In this document: in pieces, positions 59,799 to 64,000 of the stretch
Layout of the letters: each line of letters begins with the position of its first letter
Numbering within the stretch: the first letter of the stretch is position 1
Assembly: GCA_964547645.1 (NCBI GenBank)
Contig: CAZJOM010000006.1
Coordinates: 1 to 64,000, forward strand
Length of the DNA stretch: 64,000 bases
Source of the DNA: SZUA-430 sp964547645
GTDB taxonomy: Bacteria > Pseudomonadota > Alphaproteobacteria > Micropepsales > Micropepsaceae
Direction: 5' to 3'
Program-made: the position numbers and the translations under genes
The notes under the pieces: model-generated
What the model was told of the DNA's origin: nothing
The model's database searches: none
What the model saw: only the letters and a program-made list of their open reading frames with translations

Positions 59799-60991
59799 TG
59801 CAGGGTCTTATCCTCTCGCCACTTCGTGCCACCATCGATGAGCCCGTTGAAATCGTCGAGCGCAAGGGACTGGGTCATCCAGACACGATTTGTGATGCGT
59901 TGGCAGAGGATTTTTCGCGCAACTTGAGCCTTGAGTATCGTCGGCGATTTGGCCGCATTCTACATCACAACGTGGACAAGGTGTTGCTCTGCGGTGGGCG
60001 CTCCGCTCCCGCCTTCAAGGGCGGCGCCATTCTATCGCCCATCAACATCTATTTGGCGGGGCGCGTGACGGCGACCGCCGGCGGGATCGATCTTCCAATT
60101 GACGATATTGCAGTAGAGGGCGCGCGGACGTGGCTGGGCTTGAATCTGCATGCACTCAACGCCGCACGCGACGTGCGCATCCACTGCGTCGCACAGCCAG
60201 GCTCTCAGGATCTACGCGATCTATTTGGCCGAAACGAGGACCCGCTCGCGAACGATACGTCATACGGGGTCGCGCACGCGCCACTCTCAAATCTCGAGTC
60301 GTTGGTTCTCAGGCTTGAGAAACGTTTGAACGACCGGGATCGTGTCAACGATCATCCGGCCTGGGGCGAGGATATCAAGATCATGGGCGTGCGCCGAGGC
60401 CTTGCGGTTGAACTTACGATCGGCTGCGCGATGATTGGAGGCTATCTCTCCGGCGTCGCCGAGTATCTCGCAGAAAAGGCGGCAGTGGAGGAGATCGCCC
60501 TTGGTCTTGCACACGAACACGGGTTCGCGCCCGCAGTAGTCCAGGTCAACATGGCAGATGACACGAGTAACGGTAGCGTTTTCCTCACCGTCAGCGGTAC
60601 CTCGGCCGAGGCTGGCGACGATGGCGAAGTCGGCCGCGGCAACCGCGCAAACGGTCTCATCACGCCAGGCCGGGCGATGAGCTTGGAAGCCGTGGCGGGT
60701 AAAAATCCAGTAAGCCATGTCGGCAAAGTGTACAACGTGATCGCGCAGCGGATCGTAGCGAACCTCGTGTCCGCGCTGCCCGATATCGCCGGCGCCGAGT
60801 GTCTGCTGGTGAGCCGCATTGGGAGGCCCGTCTCGGAACCGGCGCTGGTGCAGGTCAAGATTGCCGCGCGAAACGGCGCCTCATCGCCCGAGCAATTGAG
60901 GGGCTGCGTCGCTGACGTAGTTTCTGGCTATCTCTCACGCACTGCCGAGCTTGTTGAGGAATTCGTGAGGGGCGGCATCAGTCAGTTTTGA
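59798..60991 (+). CDS. mat: S-adenosylmethionine synthetase, archaeal type
   Basis: A 397-residue enzyme that makes SAM from methionine and ATP. ERKGLGHPDTICDALAE, HHNVDKVLLCGGRS, KGGAILSPINIYLAGRV and NGLITPGRAMSLEAVAGKNP match the archaeal methionine adenosyltransferase family (AdoMet_Synthase), not the bacterial MetK. The start shares the last stop base of the ICMT-like gene. In this island it could supply CFA synthase and two methyltransferases. An archaeal-type enzyme in a bacterial metabolic cluster is unusual but known in scattered genomes. Confidence 0.94.
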   Translation: MQGLILSPLRATIDEPVEIVERKGLGHPDTICDALAEDFSRNLSLEYRRRFGRILHHNVDKVLLCGGRSAPAFKGGAILSPINIYLAGRVTATAGGIDLPIDDIAVEGARTWLGLNLHALNAARDVRIHCVAQPGSQDLRDLFGRNEDPLANDTSYGVAHAPLSNLESLVLRLEKRLNDRDRVNDHPAWGEDIKIMGVRRGLAVELTIGCAMIGGYLSGVAEYLAEKAAVEEIALGLAHEHGFAPAVVQVNMADDTSNGSVFLTVSGTSAEAGDDGEVGRGNRANGLITPGRAMSLEAVAGKNPVSHVGKVYNVIAQRIVANLVSALPDIAGAECLLVSRIGRPVSEPALVQVKIAARNGASSPEQLRGCVADVVSGYLSRTAELVEEFVRGGISQF

Positions 60992-61023
60992 AAGGTGGGG
61001 ACAGCGAAGCCCTTGGTCCCGCT

Positions 61024-61503
61024 CTACGTTTCGTACCGGAACGCTACCGTCACCTCTTTGGGCCGGTTGGCAAGCTTGATTTTGAGCTCGATTGAATACC
61101 GGTCTATGCCCTGAAACGGAAAATATCCGCCGAAGCTTACCGTGTCGGCGATCACCATGCGTTCGAGCTTCTTTGTGGTCCTGCCGACGTGGCCGAGGCC
61201 TTCGACGGTAGCAGTAATGTCAGCGTCCGTTATGCGATCGAAGGTCCTCGCGTCGAACAGGGCCACGACAACGTGGCGATCCCATCCGCTTCCTGGGCCG
61301 CCATGCATCGTAGCCTCAGGATGCTGACTGGGATGCCCGCGAATGATCGCCGCCGGCATGACTCCAAGATAGACCGTGATCCCATCCACAGTCTGTTGAT
61401 TGTCAAGCACGTCTGCCCAAGCGCCACTGGCGTTCGCCGCGCCTATCAGCATTCCCAGGAGAAATGCGGTGGTTCGTAGATCGCTTGGCACGAACTTCTT
61501 CAT
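61024..61503 (-). CDS. Exported protein of unknown function
   Basis: A 159-residue product read leftward from 61503. The N terminus is a signal peptide (TTAFLLGMLIGAANASGAWA). The mature part looks like a beta-sandwich (VDGITVYLGVMPAAIIRG, SGWDRHVVVALFDA, ERMVIADTVSFGGYF, RYSIELKIKLANRP, TVAFRYET). GHPSQHPEATMHGG is a His-rich loop. It converges on the SAM synthetase gene. I recognise no named family, although similar small Ig-like domain proteins occur near copper and redox genes. Confidence 0.65.
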   Translation of the reverse strand: MKKFVPSDLRTTAFLLGMLIGAANASGAWADVLDNQQTVDGITVYLGVMPAAIIRGHPSQHPEATMHGGPGSGWDRHVVVALFDARTFDRITDADITATVEGLGHVGRTTKKLERMVIADTVSFGGYFPFQGIDRYSIELKIKLANRPKEVTVAFRYET

Positions 61504-61971
61504 CGACGTTGTCCGCCATTGGCGTCACGTTTGTGCACACTCGAGCAGATGCCTTCTCTGCGGTAGATCAATGGTCTGCGGTTTTTTCCGTTCACGACGG
61601 ATTCCCCGCAGTTGGTCAAACCCGGCAACGTGATCCGGAACGGATCTGTTCTTAGGTACAAGCACAGCCTTGAAGGTCTGGCGGATGGACACCCGCCGTC
61701 GCTAAGGTTTCCAAGACCAAGAGACAGGGACGCGGCAATCGCCGATGTCGCGCCGAAGAAGCCAACGTATTGATACATCGTGCAAGCCGTCGACCGCTGT
61801 GGAGATTAAGGGGACTCTCTGCGTGAACTCGAGCAGTCGGCGGCGCGCATGCGCCGTTGGCGCCGGCCAATCTCGTCAAGCGGGAAGCCGAGCGTTGTTG
61901 AGCGCACATAAGCGCGATTTCTAACTTGGCCGGCTTCCGTCATCACTACGTCACCATAGCGGAGCGCGGCG
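61504..61971. other. 468-base gap without a convincing gene
   Basis: Neither strand holds a reading frame with a ribosome site and a recognisable product. The stretch separates the metabolic island from the transfer gene. I see no tRNA, no clear direct or inverted terminal repeats and no operator-like palindrome. It could hold a promoter for traG and an insertion junction. Confidence 0.5.
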
Positions 61972-63978
61972 ATGACGCCCACCAAACTTTTGATCGGCCA
62001 GATCGCGATCGTGTTTGCGATCATGATAGCGGGCGTTTGGGCGTCGACACAATGGGTGGCAGGGATGCTGGGGTATCAGCCGCGGCTTGGGGTCGCGTGG
62101 TTCGATCTTGGTTCGTGGCCGGTCTATCGTCCGTGGCAGTTGTTTCCGTGGTGGTATGCTTACGGCGCGTACGCGCCGCAGGAATTCGACCGCGCGGGCC
62201 TGCTCGCAGCGGGAAGTGGGCTCCTTGGCTGCGCCGTTGCAATCGTGGGCTCGCTATGGCGGGCGCGGCAGAACCAGTTTGTCACTACCTACGGCTCGTC
62301 GCGCTGGGCTTCCCCGCACGAGGTCGCTTCCGCGTTCCTGTTCGAACCACGCGGCGTGTTTCTTGGGGCCCTGAAACGCCGCTACTTGCGCCATGACGGG
62401 CCGGAGCATGTGATGGCGTTTGCGCCCACGCGGTCCGGCAAGGGCGTGGGCCTTGTCGTTCCGACGCTGCTGTCGTGGGGCGAGAGCGCCATCATCCACG
62501 ACATCAAGGGCGAGAACTGGCAGATCACCGCCGGTTGGCGTTCGACGTTTTCGACTTGTCTGCTGTTCAACCCGACCGACGAGCGCTCCGCGCGCTACAA
62601 CCCGCTGCTCGAAGTCCGCAAAGGTGCCTGCGAAGTGCGCGATGTGCAGAACATCGCCGACATTCTGGTCGATCCGGAAGGGGCGCTCGAACGGCGGAAC
62701 CATTGGGAGAAGACTTCGCACGCGCTGCTCGTCGGCGTGATCCTGCACGTTCTCTACGCGGAAGAAGAAAAGACGCTTTCGCGCGTTGCGAGTTTTCTCT
62801 CCGATCCGCGCCGTTCGTTCGAACACACCTTGCGCGCCATGATGGCGACGAACCATCTGGGGACGCCCGGCCGCCCCCGTGTTCATCCGGTCGTGGCCCA
62901 AGCGGCGCGCGAAGTCTTGAACAAGTCGGAGAACGAGCGCTCCGGCGTGCTCTCGACCGCGATGAGCTTCTTGGGGCTCTACCGCGACCCGACCGTGGCC
63001 CACGTGACTTCGGCCTGCGATTGGCGCATTTGCGATCTGGTGGACGGCAAGAGGCCGGCCTCGCTCTATCTCGTGGTGCCGCCGTCCGACATCTCGCGGA
63101 CGAAACCGCTCGTGCGCTTGGTCTTGAACCAAATCGGCCGGCGCTTGACCGAGAAGCTCGAAGGCGATCCGGCGAAACGCCGCCGTCATAGCGTGCTGAT
63201 GATGCTGGACGAGTTTCCGGCTTTAGGCCGGCTCGACTTCTTCGAGACCGCATTGGCGTTCATGGCGGGTTACGGCATTCGCGCCTACCTGATCGCCCAG
63301 TCGCTCAATCAGGTCTCGAAGGCTTACGGCGACAACAATGCGATCCTCGACAATTGCCATGTCCGGATCGCATTCTCCTCGAACGACGAGCGCACGGCGA
63401 AGCGGATCTCGGATGCTTTGGGCACCGCGACCGAGCTTCGCGCGCAGCGCAATTACGCCGGGCACCGGCTGGCGCCCTGGCTCGCCCACGTCATGGTCAG
63501 CCGGCAAGAGACGGCGCGGCCGCTTCTGACGCCGGGCGAAGTGATGCAGCTGCCGCCAAGCGACGAGCTGGTTTTGATCTCAGGTCTGCCGCCGATCCGC
63601 GCCAAGAAGCTGCGCTATTTCGAAGACCGGAATTTCCTGGAACGCATCCTGCCCGCGCCCGATCCCGCAAACCTCACTTTACCCCCAGTGGCGGACGATT
63701 GGCACGGGCAGGTGCGCCTTCCCGATACGAGACTTGCCGCTGCACTTGCTGGCGATCTCGGAGACCAAAATGGCGACGGCGGACTGCACCGCCATCCCGC
63801 GCTCGGCGAAGACGTCGTTCGCGCCGCCGCCCCCGCAGAAGACGATCTCGCGCAGCTGCTCGACGACGACACTCAAACGGTGGGCTTCGGCAAACCGCTC
63901 CGGTCGAGCCTCGTGCAGCGGGCGCACGCCATGAACGGCGAGCCGCAGCGCCACGACGACCTCATGCCGAGTTTCTGA
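61972..63978 (+). CDS. traG: Conjugal transfer coupling protein TraG/VirD4
   Basis: A 668-residue type IV coupling protein that brings the relaxase-DNA complex to the mating channel. Two or three N-terminal helices (about residues 7-30, 60-100) precede the motor domain: Walker A PTRSGKGVGLV near residue 153, IIHDIKGENW, Walker B VLMMLDEFPALGRL near residue 409, and QSLNQV. The C terminus is acidic, for cargo. ATG 61972 is in the context AGCGCGGCG. It is normally followed by trb genes in Tn4371/ICE-like modules, consistent with a mobile origin. Confidence 0.95.
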   Translation: MTPTKLLIGQIAIVFAIMIAGVWASTQWVAGMLGYQPRLGVAWFDLGSWPVYRPWQLFPWWYAYGAYAPQEFDRAGLLAAGSGLLGCAVAIVGSLWRARQNQFVTTYGSSRWASPHEVASAFLFEPRGVFLGALKRRYLRHDGPEHVMAFAPTRSGKGVGLVVPTLLSWGESAIIHDIKGENWQITAGWRSTFSTCLLFNPTDERSARYNPLLEVRKGACEVRDVQNIADILVDPEGALERRNHWEKTSHALLVGVILHVLYAEEEKTLSRVASFLSDPRRSFEHTLRAMMATNHLGTPGRPRVHPVVAQAAREVLNKSENERSGVLSTAMSFLGLYRDPTVAHVTSACDWRICDLVDGKRPASLYLVVPPSDISRTKPLVRLVLNQIGRRLTEKLEGDPAKRRRHSVLMMLDEFPALGRLDFFETALAFMAGYGIRAYLIAQSLNQVSKAYGDNNAILDNCHVRIAFSSNDERTAKRISDALGTATELRAQRNYAGHRLAPWLAHVMVSRQETARPLLTPGEVMQLPPSDELVLISGLPPIRAKKLRYFEDRNFLERILPAPDPANLTLPPVADDWHGQVRLPDTRLAAALAGDLGDQNGDGGLHRHPALGEDVVRAAAPAEDDLAQLLDDDTQTVGFGKPLRSSLVQRAHAMNGEPQRHDDLMPSF

Positions 63979-63982
63979 GCCC

Positions 63983-64000
63983 ATGAAAGCCCGCTTGCAC
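63983..64000 (+). CDS. Start of a following gene (cut by the window edge)
   Basis: ATG AAA GCC CGC TTG CAC begins four bases after the traG stop, so a downstream gene likely starts here. In related traG-trb modules a small CopG-type regulator often takes this place, but six codons cannot show it. Confidence 0.35.

Noticed and set aside
60994..61023. GGGAC/GTCCC hairpin between the SAM synthetase and the convergent gene
   Set aside because: The stem is only five bases with a long loop and no T-run; too weak to list as a terminator.
61652..61909. Short minus-strand frame in the gap before traG
   Set aside because: No ribosome site or family features; composition unlike real genes of the window.
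62254..63253. Minus-strand frames opposite traG
   Set aside because: Shadows of a conserved coupling-protein gene.
1..64000. tRNA, rRNA or CRISPR arrays
   Set aside because: I scanned for regular repeat-spacer patterns and clover-leaf-like segments and saw none that I could support.

Overview
The window is GC-rich and densely coded. Almost every gene reads on the + strand, and many start codons overlap the previous stop (ATGA, GTGA). The gene content suggests an alphaproteobacterium of the Rhizobiales type. The main reasons are a FixL-like haem-PAS kinase, FixJ and FixK-type regulators, a CsoR copper repressor, a CopA/CopB/cupredoxin copper set, and a VirD4/TraG coupling protein at the right edge. 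That last gene suggests the segment sits in, or next to, an integrative conjugative element. The organism call is an inference from gene families only.

Bases 1-28600 form a heavy-metal resistance region. It starts inside a CzcA-type RND pump and continues with a DsbB/DsbA-like pair, a CzcD cation diffusion facilitator and small exported proteins. A DUF347 membrane protein, a frameshifted EamA transporter with a His-rich tail and a DUF302 protein follow. The copper block (11174-21914) holds a Cu(I) P-type ATPase, CsoR, a methyltransferase, a multicopper oxidase, CopB, two CopI-like cupredoxins and a PepSY protein. Three near-identical palindromes of the form ATACCC-N5-GGGTAT precede the ATPase, csoR and a small exported protein, and they define a likely CsoR regulon. 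A second RND system, with outer-membrane, adaptor and CusA-like pump genes in one operon, closes the block at 28142.

Bases 29103-32135 hold an oxygen-sensing control module: FixL-like kinase with the haem histidine, FixJ, an orphan receiver that could act like FixT, and a FixK/FNR-type activator. Next come an ICMT-like methyltransferase and a MacAB-like ABC exporter with its own adaptor (32473-37470).

Bases 37486-60991 are a metabolic island that looks built for low oxygen. It encodes a beta-CASP metallo-beta-lactamase RNase-like protein, AMP/thymidine phosphorylase, PRPP synthetase, type II GAPDH, an enoyl-ACP reductase, a DUF3141 (PHA-synthase-like) protein and a thiolase. It also encodes a P1B ATPase with a CPD motif, Pfk-2, PEP synthase, D-lactate-type dehydrogenase, cyclopropane-fatty-acid synthase, HdeD, a Spy-like Met-rich protein, a second ICMT-like protein and an S-adenosylmethionine synthetase. 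Several of these belong to families best known from archaea: the AMP phosphorylase type, the short PRPP synthetase, type II GAPDH and archaeal-type MAT. FixK-like boxes occur upstream of four transcription units, one of them the PEP synthase/lactate dehydrogenase operon. My inference is that the Fix module turns on this island, combining nucleotide-derived ribose phosphate metabolism, glycolysis, fermentation, polyester or fatty-acid metabolism and membrane remodelling.

Bases 61504-61971 are a non-coding gap that may be a junction. It is followed by the TraG/VirD4 coupling protein and the first codons of another gene.
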